Of a DNA stretch of 48,780 nt, positions 26,311-35,672 are shown one piece after another. Position 1 is the stretch's first letter; every line of letters starts with the position of its first letter. This DNA is from Bacteroidales bacterium (GTDB lineage: Bacteria; Bacteroidota; Bacteroidia; Bacteroidales; VadinHA17), in NCBI GenBank assembly GCA_003141525.1, contig PLML01000114.1, positions 1,939 through 50,718 of the forward strand, given 5' to 3'. A program made the position numbers and the translations under genes. The notes beneath the pieces are model-generated. The model was not told the origin of the DNA and did not search any database. It saw nothing but the letters and a program-made list of their open reading frames with translations.

Positions 26311-27789
26311 ATGAATAAAAAGATTGTCATTATCGGAGGAGGAGTCGCCGGACTTTCGGCAGGAATTTATGCCCGTATTAACGGATTCGAAACCACGATC
26401 ATTGAAATGCATTCCACAGGAGGTCAATGTACAGCATGGGAAAGGAAGGGCTACAGATTTGACTATTGCCTTCACTGGCTGGTCGGAACCAGAAGCGGCC
26501 CGTTCCATGATATCTGGCTTGAGACTAATGTAATAAATGATAAGGTCAAAATAATTGATCATGAAGTACATACAAAAGTATTTGCAGAAGACGGAACAGA
26601 TTTTATTGTTTATACAAATATCGACAGGTGGGAAAAATACCTTTGTGAAATTGGCCCTGAAGATACAAAGAGTATCATTAAAATGTGCAATGATATGAGG
26701 AAAACGTCAGTGCTCGAGCCATATTCAGATCCGCCGGAATTACGCAAATGGAGAAATAAAATTGGTTCCTTTTTTAAAATGTTACCGATAATTATATTAT
26801 TTATGAAATATGGCAAAAAAACGTTTAACCAATATATAGGTCAGTTTAATTTTAAAAATCCAAGATTAGCTCTCTTTTTTGATAATCTGTTCTCATCACG
26901 CGACTTTTCTGCACTGGCTTTTATTATGATGCTAGCCTGGTTCCATAAAAAAAATGCCGGATACCTGTTGGGAGGATCTAAACCGATGGCTCAACGAATG
27001 ACGGAAAAATATCTTAATCTATCCGGAATTCTTACAACTAAGAAAAAAGTGGGAAAAATCATTGTGGAAGATAATATTGCCAAAGGTGTATTACTTGAAG
27101 ATGGCTCAGAGATATTTGCTGATTATGTAATAAGTGCAGCAGATGGCCATTCTACAATTTTTGAGATGCTTGGTGGAAAATATCTGTCTGAAAAAATAAA
27201 AGAAGCCTACAATTCATGGGAACTTTTTAATCCAATTGTACAGGTTTCTTTTGGCATCAGCTCTGAGATAAAAACAGATTTCCCTGTACAATCATGGATT
27301 TCAAAAAACACTCACATTGGGATGACTAAAACCGACCAGGGATACTCAATAATGAACTATTGTTTTGATCCTTCCATGGCTCCTCCCGGTAAATCAGTAA
27401 TTGTGATCCGTTTTGAAAGTCCATGGGATTTATGGAAAGATATTAAGGATGAAGATTACCTGAAAGAAAAACAACAAATAGAAAATGATGCAAGGATATT
27501 GTTAGAAAAACATTTCCCGGGCATAACCACGAATATTGAAGTTGTTGATGTTGCCACACCAGTGACCGATGTCAGGTACACTGGTGTATGGAAAGGTTCG
27601 TATGAGGGTTTTTTGCCTTCAAGTAAAAATCTGATGAGTAATCTTAAACCAACATTGCCGGGATTAGATGGATTTTATATGGCCGGACAATGGCTCTCGC
27701 CCGGAGGTGGCCTTCCTCCGGCGGGTCAAACAGGAAAATGGGTGATCCAGTTGATCTGTAAAAAAGAAAAAATGGAATTCACTACATGA
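26311..27789 (+). CDS. Phytoene desaturase-like NAD(P)/FAD-dependent oxidoreductase
   Basis: KKIVIIGGGVAGLSAGIYARINGFETTIIE; C-terminal GLDGFYMAGQWLSPGGGLPPAGQTGKW. Confidence 0.88.
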   Translation: MNKKIVIIGGGVAGLSAGIYARINGFETTIIEMHSTGGQCTAWERKGYRFDYCLHWLVGTRSGPFHDIWLETNVINDKVKIIDHEVHTKVFAEDGTDFIVYTNIDRWEKYLCEIGPEDTKSIIKMCNDMRKTSVLEPYSDPPELRKWRNKIGSFFKMLPIIILFMKYGKKTFNQYIGQFNFKNPRLALFFDNLFSSRDFSALAFIMMLAWFHKKNAGYLLGGSKPMAQRMTEKYLNLSGILTTKKKVGKIIVEDNIAKGVLLEDGSEIFADYVISAADGHSTIFEMLGGKYLSEKIKEAYNSWELFNPIVQVSFGISSEIKTDFPVQSWISKNTHIGMTKTDQGYSIMNYCFDPSMAPPGKSVIVIRFESPWDLWKDIKDEDYLKEKQQIENDARILLEKHFPGITTNIEVVDVATPVTDVRYTGVWKGSYEGFLPSSKNLMSNLKPTLPGLDGFYMAGQWLSPGGGLPPAGQTGKWVIQLICKKEKMEFTT

Positions 27790-27931
27790 ATCGTGTAAAT
27801 AGTTACGGATTACTAAATGGCAATGTGGCTACAGAAACATTACCATCTCTTGTGAAAAATGGCTCAGCTTTGTCCTGAAAAACAAATATTCAGAGTGTTG
27901 CGCCTGAAAAAAACTCATAAACTCACAAACA

Positions 27932-28411
27932 ATGCCTGTAATAAATAATAATCTAGGCAATTTTTTTGGTCCCTCATCCAGCTATATGGGATATGTATTT
28001 ATTGCGTGCGGTATTTTTGCCGCAACATATTCCCTGCTGGCGCTCACATTGCTTATACCCGGATTTTTTATGGCTTTTACATATAACGGAACTATTATCG
28101 ATACTGACAATAAGCGGTTAAAAACTTACACCGCTTTGTTTGGGATTTTCAGAACCGGAAAATGGATTGATGCGGACCAGTTTACAAGGTTCAACATAAT
28201 AAAAGCAACAAAGAAATATACATCTTATAGCCGTGCAAATGTGAGATTCGATATGAATGTTTCAGATATCGAATTATTAATAATTAACAGGAATGGTTCA
28301 AAAAAGGCTATTCTGAACAAGTATAGTAATTTTGAAGATGCCCATAAAGAAATGGAAGAACTTAGCAAAATATTATTGCCTGATTCACTCCTGTCGGAAG
28401 TCCACAAATAA
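27932..28411 (+). CDS. Hypothetical membrane protein
   Basis: 159 aa with hydrophobic N-terminal segments; in line with flanking genes. Confidence 0.6.
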   Translation: MPVINNNLGNFFGPSSSYMGYVFIACGIFAATYSLLALTLLIPGFFMAFTYNGTIIDTDNKRLKTYTALFGIFRTGKWIDADQFTRFNIIKATKKYTSYSRANVRFDMNVSDIELLIINRNGSKKAILNKYSNFEDAHKEMEELSKILLPDSLLSEVHK

Positions 28412-28414
28412 CTG

Positions 28415-29125
28415 ATGATAAATTTTATCGATGATATAATTAAAAGGCACCTTATTCCTGCAGAGAATTACCTCTACGGTTTTGCCGAACTTGCCGGATT
28501 GCTTCAAAAAAAGTTCATTGGATTTAATTATGGAATTTCGATCGGACGTAAACTTGATTATGAAATTGTCGATAAGGTAATTAATGGCCCAAATCCGGAA
28601 TACTATTCACATTACAGACAGATCAATGAGGATCTTGGTTTATTAACTAAAAGAATCTCAGAGGATCTGAATAAAAATAATATTGAAACATTAAACATCG
28701 AACCGACAGTTTCCACTTCTGAACTTGACTCAATATATTTTAGAACTCTCCGAACAGATCTTTCACATAAAATGGTTGCAACAAGAGCCGGCCTGGGCTG
28801 GATAGGGAAAACTGATCTGTTCATCTCCAAAAAATTCGGACCGAGACTTCGCCTTGTCTCAATTCTTTTAAAAACACCCTTAAAATCGAAATCGAATCCC
28901 ATTGATATAAGCAGGTGCGGAAAATGCAATATATGCGTTGATATCTGCCCGGCTAAGGCAGCTAACGGCAAGCTCTGGGATATAACTGTTGAGAGGGAAG
29001 AGTTTTTTGATCCATGGAAATGTCGTAATCAGTGTGCCGAATTTGGAAAAATCAGGCTAGGAATCGATGCACGAATTTGTGGTATCTGTGTTGCTGCGTG
29101 TCCGATTGGTCAGAAAAATGCATAA
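28415..29125 (+). CDS. 4Fe-4S double-cluster protein, epoxyqueuosine-reductase (QueG)-like
   Basis: RTDLSHKMVATRAGLGWIGKTDLFISKKFGPRLRLVSILL; CGKCNICVDICPAKA and CGICVAACPIG. Confidence 0.82.
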   Translation: MINFIDDIIKRHLIPAENYLYGFAELAGLLQKKFIGFNYGISIGRKLDYEIVDKVINGPNPEYYSHYRQINEDLGLLTKRISEDLNKNNIETLNIEPTVSTSELDSIYFRTLRTDLSHKMVATRAGLGWIGKTDLFISKKFGPRLRLVSILLKTPLKSKSNPIDISRCGKCNICVDICPAKAANGKLWDITVEREEFFDPWKCRNQCAEFGKIRLGIDARICGICVAACPIGQKNA

Positions 29126-29178
29126 CCTGACTATCTCAACTATTTTCACAACTATTTGTTATGTAATTAAAAATCTTT

Positions 29179-30063
29179 ATGAATAATAATATAAAATCGA
29201 TAGAGGCAATTCTGCCACCGCCACATTTTCACATGGTAGGGGATGGTTTCAGAGTCCATAATTTCTTCCCGTCATTACCAAAAATAGGACTGGCAGGAAT
29301 GAGTCCGTTTTTCCTTCTCGATTATGGTTCAAAATGGCTTGTTCCGCCATCAGGTACTCCAAAAGGTGTTGGAGTTCATCCACACAGGGGGTTTGAAACA
29401 GTTACAATCGCATATCATGGGAAAGTTGCACATCACGACAGCGCAGGGAACAGTGGTGTTATTGGTGAAGGTGACATACAATGGATGACAGCCGGGGCCG
29501 GGGTACTTCATAAAGAGTATCATGAAGAGGAATTCAGCAGGAAAGGCGGTATCTTCCAGGTGGTTCAGTTATGGGTCAACCTGCCTGCAAGATATAAAAT
29601 GACACCGTCGAAATACCAGCCAATAGAGAATAAAGATATGACTAAGTTTCTGCTTGATGGCGGTAAAAGTTTTGTTGAACTCATTGCAGGTGAATATAAT
29701 GGAATGAAAGGGCCTGCATCTACCTTCTCGCCAGTAAATCTTTTTAATGCAAAACTTGATCGGGGTGCCAAAGCCGGGTTCAGTTTTAATAAGAATTATA
29801 ATAGCGGGATGCTTGTGATTGAAGGGGAGATTAAAATCAATAATTCAGGAATTGCTCCCGAGAATCATTTTATTCTGTTTAGACATGATGGAGAAGATAT
29901 TGTAATTGAAGCACTCGAAAAAAGCGTGGTACTTGTACTCAGCGGGGAGCCAATCCATGAGCCAATAGCATCATACGGACCTTTCGTAATGAATACTGAA
30001 GCTGAAATAAAGCAGGCATACGAAGATTATAATAATGGTAAATTTGGCTATCTTGAGGACTGA
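29179..30063 (+). CDS. Pirin family protein
   Basis: GVGVHPHRGFETVTIAYHGKVAHHDSAGNSGVIGEGDIQWMTAGAGVLHKEYH. Confidence 0.94.
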   Translation: MNNNIKSIEAILPPPHFHMVGDGFRVHNFFPSLPKIGLAGMSPFFLLDYGSKWLVPPSGTPKGVGVHPHRGFETVTIAYHGKVAHHDSAGNSGVIGEGDIQWMTAGAGVLHKEYHEEEFSRKGGIFQVVQLWVNLPARYKMTPSKYQPIENKDMTKFLLDGGKSFVELIAGEYNGMKGPASTFSPVNLFNAKLDRGAKAGFSFNKNYNSGMLVIEGEIKINNSGIAPENHFILFRHDGEDIVIEALEKSVVLVLSGEPIHEPIASYGPFVMNTEAEIKQAYEDYNNGKFGYLED

Positions 30064-30084
30064 TTATAAATTACTTATATAGCT

Positions 30085-30459
30085 ATGGCACAATTCATTA
30101 AATCGCCGTCAATAATAAAAGCTGCCGGCACCAGGGAAAAAATTATCAGGGAGTTTTTTGGTCATGTAAACAGCAAAACATCTGAGGTCAGTATAGCACA
30201 TATGACAAGTCCTGAAGGGTGGATGGAACCCGGTCAGACTCCGGAATTCAACGAATATACGGTTGTACTGAAAGGCAAACTCAAGATCACCACAAAAAAT
30301 GAAGAATTAGTAATATCTGAAGGTCAGGGAATTATGACGGTCAAGAACGAATGGGTAAAGTATAGTACTCCCTTTAAAGGCGGAGCCGAATATATTGCTG
30401 TCTGCCTTCCTGCATTTTCATCTGATATAGTCCATCGAGATGACATGAATTATTATTAA
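30085..30459 (+). CDS. Cupin domain protein
   Basis: MTSPEGWMEPGQTPEFNEYTVVLKGKLKITTKNEELVISEGQGIMTVKNEWVKYSTP. Confidence 0.8.
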   Translation: MAQFIKSPSIIKAAGTREKIIREFFGHVNSKTSEVSIAHMTSPEGWMEPGQTPEFNEYTVVLKGKLKITTKNEELVISEGQGIMTVKNEWVKYSTPFKGGAEYIAVCLPAFSSDIVHRDDMNYY

Positions 30460-30553
30460 TTGGATGCTTTTTAAAATTCTCCCGCAAGCAGAAACCTCCG
30501 TTCAAAACAGTCACTTTGAATAACTATCACAATAATTATTGGATCGAATGAAT

Positions 30554-31165
30554 TCAGGATTTCTTCCTGTTTTTTCTCGTTTTAATAATCAGATAAATCA
30601 CAAATATAACTCCGACGCCAAGCAGAATATGTCCTATATACGGGAATATCTGTTCCCTGACAGAATATAAATAATACCCTATTATTGCAAGTATTATATT
30701 CCATATCCCTGCACCAATTAGAGTGAAAAACATAAAATCGCGGAGATTCATTTTGGCTAACCCGGCAGGGATAGAAATAAGATGACGGATCCCTGGAACC
30801 AGACGACCAATAAATGTCGATGTTTTACCATTTCTTATAAAATAATCTTCCGCATGCCTGACTTTTTCTTCCGATAAAAGGAAAATCTTCCCAATCTTTG
30901 AGCCGGCAAATTTATAAACCAGGGGACGTCCAAGATAATATGCAAGAGTATAATTGATTAATGAGCCCGAGAGAGCTCCTATGGTTCCGGAAATAATTAC
31001 AATAAAAACATTCAGTTCACCTTGTCCAGCTCTGTAGGCAGCAAAAGGAATCACAACTTCTGAAGGCAGAGGAAGAAAAGTGCTTTCAATTAACATCAGC
31101 AGGACGATTGTGAAATAATTCAGATTGGCCATATACCAATCGAAAAGTGTCTGAAAAACTCCCAT
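30554..31165 (-). CDS. DedA/SNARE-associated family membrane protein
   Basis: LLMLIESTFLPLPSEVVIPFAAYRAGQG...FIGRLVPGIRHLISIPAGLAKMNLRDFMFFTLIGAGIWN. Confidence 0.93.
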   Translation of the reverse strand: MGVFQTLFDWYMANLNYFTIVLLMLIESTFLPLPSEVVIPFAAYRAGQGELNVFIVIISGTIGALSGSLINYTLAYYLGRPLVYKFAGSKIGKIFLLSEEKVRHAEDYFIRNGKTSTFIGRLVPGIRHLISIPAGLAKMNLRDFMFFTLIGAGIWNIILAIIGYYLYSVREQIFPYIGHILLGVGVIFVIYLIIKTRKNRKKS

Positions 31166-31333
31166 ATTTTATTTTCTGTAATTCAATTTTAAAATATCCA
31201 CCGAATCAGGATGAACGGCAATATTAATCTTTTTGGCTGTTATTGCCAATTGTTTTGATAAAGGATATATGACTTTTGAATTTGTATAAAATTGAACTTG
31301 TTGATAAAAAATGATTAAAGGAATCATTTTTAT

Positions 31334-33256
31334 TTACCAGACTTTTAATATCACTTTATCTTTAGCTAAGTCAACGAAAGGGCCTGCACATGAATTTTCA
31401 ACGGTACGGATATGCCCAAAGAAATCTTTATCTATTTTTAATGGTGAACCATCGGGGTATTCGTATCCGGCTTTAGGCACTTTTGCCTTACCCAATAACT
31501 CAGTGGTTATAAGTTCCCCCTTGTGATCATAATACTTCTGATCGAAGTTTAAATGAAGATATATACTATCTCCTGTATCAACCAGTTTAACCCCAGGATT
31601 ATATCCGGAAGATTCAATAAAGTTTTTATCACTCTTGCATGGTCTTGCTCCGTTGTAAAAAATATTGCCATTCATCCATAAAGGAAGTTCTGCCTTGTTA
31701 TATTCCTCCAATCCATACTTGTAATTTGCTTTGCTTTCTGTTTTTTCTCCCTCTCCAACAAATATATTGTTATAATATCTGTCATCACCGGAATAGATCG
31801 TCGAAAGACCGGCAATTTCAGTTGAATGGGGCAGGAAATAAGGAGTAAAACGAGTCGGTTCGCTCCACATATAAACCGTACCGGTAATAAGGTTATGAAC
31901 AAATGCTCCCCCTTCCGATTGTGTTTTAATAGAAGCGCCGGACAACAGGATGTTATTGTCAACCAGAAATGGTCCATGATTTACTTCCAGGAAAAGGTCT
32001 TCCAGATCATTATTATACAACAGGTTACACGATATTCGTGTTCCCTGTGTCATCCAGTCAAACCATAAACCTCTGCCACAATCGTGAATCCGGTTTTTCC
32101 TCACGATTGCATCAACTGCAGCATGAAACTTAATACCGGCTATTTCTGCGCCTGTAAATTGCCTCTTTGCCCAAATATTATATATGTGATTATTTTCAAT
32201 AGTGCTGAAGGCTGCTCCCATACTTCCGCAGATACCAGTCTGTTCGCAGTTGAAAATAATGTTGTCCCTGACTATATGTGAACCTACATGATCTTTATTC
32301 CATTCATTTCTTAATACTCTGAATGTTACCTCAATGTAGTGAATCGAGCCATCAATGCTCTTATCGGCTGACCATACATTATGACCGGTTCCACGTTCTT
32401 TGCCTAGTGTTATTCCTGAACATTTGGAATCTCTTATTACATTATTCTCGATAATCCAGCCCTTATTCCAGTTTGTAGCTATCATCCCGATCTGTTCCGC
32501 TGTAGGGGCTGCCCATTGTGTTGCTGCCTGGCTAAAATGGAATCCGCTGATTGTAATATAGTTGATGCCAGGTTTATCGGGATAAAAGCAGGTTCTCCTT
32601 GTTGATATCTCTACAAGTTCCTTATTCGGATTGAACTTGTGAAAGTTAGCCCAGATTGTTGTTGTGTTCTGATCACTTTCGCAGTACCAGGTATATATCG
32701 ATCCCTGCATGTCTTTTATTTTAGTGTCGGGAACCGGATTAAGAACCTTTGCAAGGGTTTCTTTCTCGTAAAGTGACTTCCCGTTTAAGAAAACCTCACC
32801 GGTATGATGAATCCTTCCCATCCGGTCAAACCAATCACCAAAAACTGAATCCTGGTATGGATTATAACTTCTGAAAAATGAATTCGGTATGACTACTTTC
32901 CAGACTCCTTCTTTCTCATTCTTCCAACCTGTAATTATCTCTGATCCTTTAATCTCAGCTTTTTCTCCCGGTGCTGCCCTGTAAACAATTCTTTTTGAAT
33001 CGCTTTCTCCTCCTCTTATCGGGTTAATCCATTCCCTGTAGGTTCCCGAATGAACAGTAATTGTGTCGCCTGGAAAAGCATATTTAACGGCTGTCAAAAT
33101 TGTTTTAAAGGGCTTGATAGCAGACCCGTCATTTGTATCGTTTCCTTTTGCGGAAACATGAAATTCTCTGGCATAAATCACAGAGGTATTAAAAAGTGCC
33201 AGGATCAATAAGTTAAATGTTAACCTTTTCATATTAATGACCTTTAGAACGGACAA
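31334..33256 (-). CDS. GH120-like beta-xylosidase, right-handed beta-helix; probable start at 33232 (MKRLTFNLLILALF)
   Basis: FHVSAKGNDTNDGSAIKPFKTILTAVKYAFPGDTITVHSGTYREWINPIRGG; ATQWAAPTAEQIGMIATNWNKGWIIENNVIRDSKCSGITLGKE; LWFDWMTQGTRISCNLLYNN and LFLEVNHGP. Confidence 0.82.
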   Translation of the reverse strand: MSVLKVINMKRLTFNLLILALFNTSVIYAREFHVSAKGNDTNDGSAIKPFKTILTAVKYAFPGDTITVHSGTYREWINPIRGGESDSKRIVYRAAPGEKAEIKGSEIITGWKNEKEGVWKVVIPNSFFRSYNPYQDSVFGDWFDRMGRIHHTGEVFLNGKSLYEKETLAKVLNPVPDTKIKDMQGSIYTWYCESDQNTTTIWANFHKFNPNKELVEISTRRTCFYPDKPGINYITISGFHFSQAATQWAAPTAEQIGMIATNWNKGWIIENNVIRDSKCSGITLGKERGTGHNVWSADKSIDGSIHYIEVTFRVLRNEWNKDHVGSHIVRDNIIFNCEQTGICGSMGAAFSTIENNHIYNIWAKRQFTGAEIAGIKFHAAVDAIVRKNRIHDCGRGLWFDWMTQGTRISCNLLYNNDLEDLFLEVNHGPFLVDNNILLSGASIKTQSEGGAFVHNLITGTVYMWSEPTRFTPYFLPHSTEIAGLSTIYSGDDRYYNNIFVGEGEKTESKANYKYGLEEYNKAELPLWMNGNIFYNGARPCKSDKNFIESSGYNPGVKLVDTGDSIYLHLNFDQKYYDHKGELITTELLGKAKVPKAGYEYPDGSPLKIDKDFFGHIRTVENSCAGPFVDLAKDKVILKVW

Positions 33257-33257
33257 A

Positions 33258-35378
33258 TTATTTTTTTATACTTATCTCAAAAAGATCTCCGGAATATAAC
33301 CTATCCAGATTTATAACAAATCCCTTCTGCCTCAACCCGGTTCCGTTAAAAGTTGCAATAATCTTCCCATCCATTGACTTTACCTCATACGTTTTTCCCG
33401 GATCGAGATAATTTACTGTTACAACTCGTTTTGTCTCTACTGAACCATGTCTGAAAACACCAACGATACCTCCGCTCATTGTTTCTGTATTTATACGCTG
33501 GAATCCATCCCACATTCCCTCAATTGGTTCGCCAAATCCCGGAAGATCCTGCCGAAAACTCATAATACCGTATGCGCTTTCCATTTGCTGGAGCCAGTCA
33601 GCATAACTACGGTATTTTTTCAAATCCGTTTCAGACAGTTTCCTTGGATCACCCAGCATAATCGGCAGGGCGCCGGCAATTGATTTGATATGTGTTTCCC
33701 AGTCTTTATCCTGCATCTGCGGATTTCCGATCACGAGTGAGGTTGCCGGTATTGCAGGTGAGCGCCACCAAGCCATATTCCGGATCCTGATATCGGTTTT
33801 CTCACCGGCTGCACCATCGAAATTAGAGAGCCAGTCGCCTTCAGCATGTTTCAACAATGCATAGTCAATTAATTGGGTCCCTCCCATCGTTTCAAAAGTA
33901 CAATCAATAAAAAGTTCGGGTTTTGCTGAATGAAGCTCATCAAAAAGCTGCCACAGTCGTTCATAATTAGTGTAAAGCGACTCATTATGATCCTTGTGAC
34001 CCGGATGATTTGTTGAATAGCATCCCGATTGTGTATGATCATATGTATATGCACTTGTTACTACTGCAAAATCAAGCTTGAAATATTCCAGGCCATAATC
34101 AACGGAAAGTTTAAGCAGGATACCCTTAATATAATCGTACCACCCTGTGCCAAAACATGCAGTATACTTTTCTTTGTCATCGGGTGCATGCAACGATGTA
34201 GGTTTGCCATTTTTATCAAGCACAAACCATTCCGGATGTGACTTGTATACTTTACTTTCCGGACTGGCGCTGCCAATGCTGATCCAAAGCCCGGGTTTCA
34301 TCCCCAGCGACTTAATATAATCAAATACTGGCTTAAGTCCGTTCGGGAATTTTTTCATATCGATTCCCCAGTCTCCGTAGCTGTCCTGCCATCCATCGTC
34401 AATTACAAACTCCTTCATCCCGGCATCGGCAGCTGCTTTAGCCAGTTCCATTACAAGTTTCTCATTTATGTTTTTATAGAATGGTTCCCAGGTGTTATAT
34501 ACAAATATCGGCTTCTCTTTAAGCTCTGAAAGTCTGATTCCCATGTATTTCCGTATAAAATCAGGAACAACGGTATTAAGGACCACATCAGGAGTTTTTT
34601 GATGGCTATAAACCATAGTAAATACTTGTGGAGTCTCAAACGATTCACCCTTTTCAATCCATTTACGGAAAGGGAACAGAGAATTTTTATGAGTAAGTCC
34701 AACACAGATATCCTGGGCCTCATAGAACACCGAAGTATGCTTCATTACACCGGTTGCTTCATTGCCAAGTACAAGGCCCTGTTCACGATTCATGTCATGA
34801 ACAATGATCAGGGCATCCTGCTTACCACCGTCATAAGGGCCGATATATCTTCTCCTTCCATAATCATGATAAATCCAGCTAAATGTTACAGGATAATAAC
34901 CCGGAACTTCAAACTTCTCAACATCAACTGATTCCAGTTTAACAATTTTATCGGATAAATTTTTGACAACAAGACTTTTACGGATTGCAGGGGAATTAGG
35001 ATACATTAAAAACTTCACAGTAAGTTCCACTTTCTTATCCTGGCTGATGAGTTTTACTGCAGCTCCACTGCCTTCATTATTATCTGTGATCACCTGGATA
35101 TTAATCAGTTCCCACCGACCTCTGCCTGAATAGATCATATCGTTAACCTCAAACTGAAAATCGGTACAGGTATCAGAAAAAGAACTAAAATCCCCGCTTA
35201 ATGGTTTATAGGAAACTGTAAGAAAACTACCCTCAGATGAAGGAAGTTTGATTGTTCTTCTCACAATGCCATTGCAGAGGATCAGCTCCGTTTTGGTCCA
35301 TTTTGCAAAGGGATTAATAGCATTGCCAAGTTCCGAGACTGTAAGAACCAGGAGAAATGTAATAATAGCTTTCTTCAT
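33258..35378 (-). CDS. GH36-type alpha-galactosidase
   Basis: Signal peptide; EFVIDDGWQDSYGDWGIDMKKFPNGLKPVFDYIKSLGMKPGLWI; YFKLDFAVV; AEGDWLSNFD; two-domain length 706 aa. Confidence 0.85.
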   Translation of the reverse strand: MKKAIITFLLVLTVSELGNAINPFAKWTKTELILCNGIVRRTIKLPSSEGSFLTVSYKPLSGDFSSFSDTCTDFQFEVNDMIYSGRGRWELINIQVITDNNEGSGAAVKLISQDKKVELTVKFLMYPNSPAIRKSLVVKNLSDKIVKLESVDVEKFEVPGYYPVTFSWIYHDYGRRRYIGPYDGGKQDALIIVHDMNREQGLVLGNEATGVMKHTSVFYEAQDICVGLTHKNSLFPFRKWIEKGESFETPQVFTMVYSHQKTPDVVLNTVVPDFIRKYMGIRLSELKEKPIFVYNTWEPFYKNINEKLVMELAKAAADAGMKEFVIDDGWQDSYGDWGIDMKKFPNGLKPVFDYIKSLGMKPGLWISIGSASPESKVYKSHPEWFVLDKNGKPTSLHAPDDKEKYTACFGTGWYDYIKGILLKLSVDYGLEYFKLDFAVVTSAYTYDHTQSGCYSTNHPGHKDHNESLYTNYERLWQLFDELHSAKPELFIDCTFETMGGTQLIDYALLKHAEGDWLSNFDGAAGEKTDIRIRNMAWWRSPAIPATSLVIGNPQMQDKDWETHIKSIAGALPIMLGDPRKLSETDLKKYRSYADWLQQMESAYGIMSFRQDLPGFGEPIEGMWDGFQRINTETMSGGIVGVFRHGSVETKRVVTVNYLDPGKTYEVKSMDGKIIATFNGTGLRQKGFVINLDRLYSGDLFEISIKK

Positions 35379-35414
35379 AAATACATGATTTTGGGTTCTT
35401 GCTATGGAAATCCT

Positions 35415-35576
35415 TTAACCACAAAGTATCACAAAGTAAATCACAAAGTAACACAAAGGGGAAAAAGTACAATTAAAATCAGATTAATAAGTTCAAAATA
35501 ATATTAACAAATAATTTTTTCAAAAAGTCTTTGTGAACCTTAGTGCTTACCTTTGTGTTCCTTTGTGGTAAAAAAG
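35415..35576. repeat. CTTTGTG inverted-repeat element, paired copy with reversed arm order
   Basis: TTTAACCACAAAGTATCACAAAGTAAATCACAAAGTAACACAAAGGGGAAAAAG ... AAAAAGTCTTTGTGAACCTTAGTGCTTACCTTTGTGTTCCTTTGTGGTAAAAAAG. Confidence 0.75.
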
Positions 35577-35672
35577 TTTTAAATGATGTACCAGTTTATT
35601 ATTTCTCTATTATTTTCGAATTGTTAACTTTGAAATATTTACTTAAAATCTGAATAATTTATATATTCATTT

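Noticed and set aside
31639-32281. Cluster of small ORFs opposite the GH120-like gene
   Set aside because: Shadow frames; the sense ORF matches an enzyme family over its full length.
35415-35576. CRISPR-like short repeats (CACAAAG units)
   Set aside because: Units are 7-10 nt, degenerate and without uniform spacers or cas genes; better treated as an inverted-repeat element.
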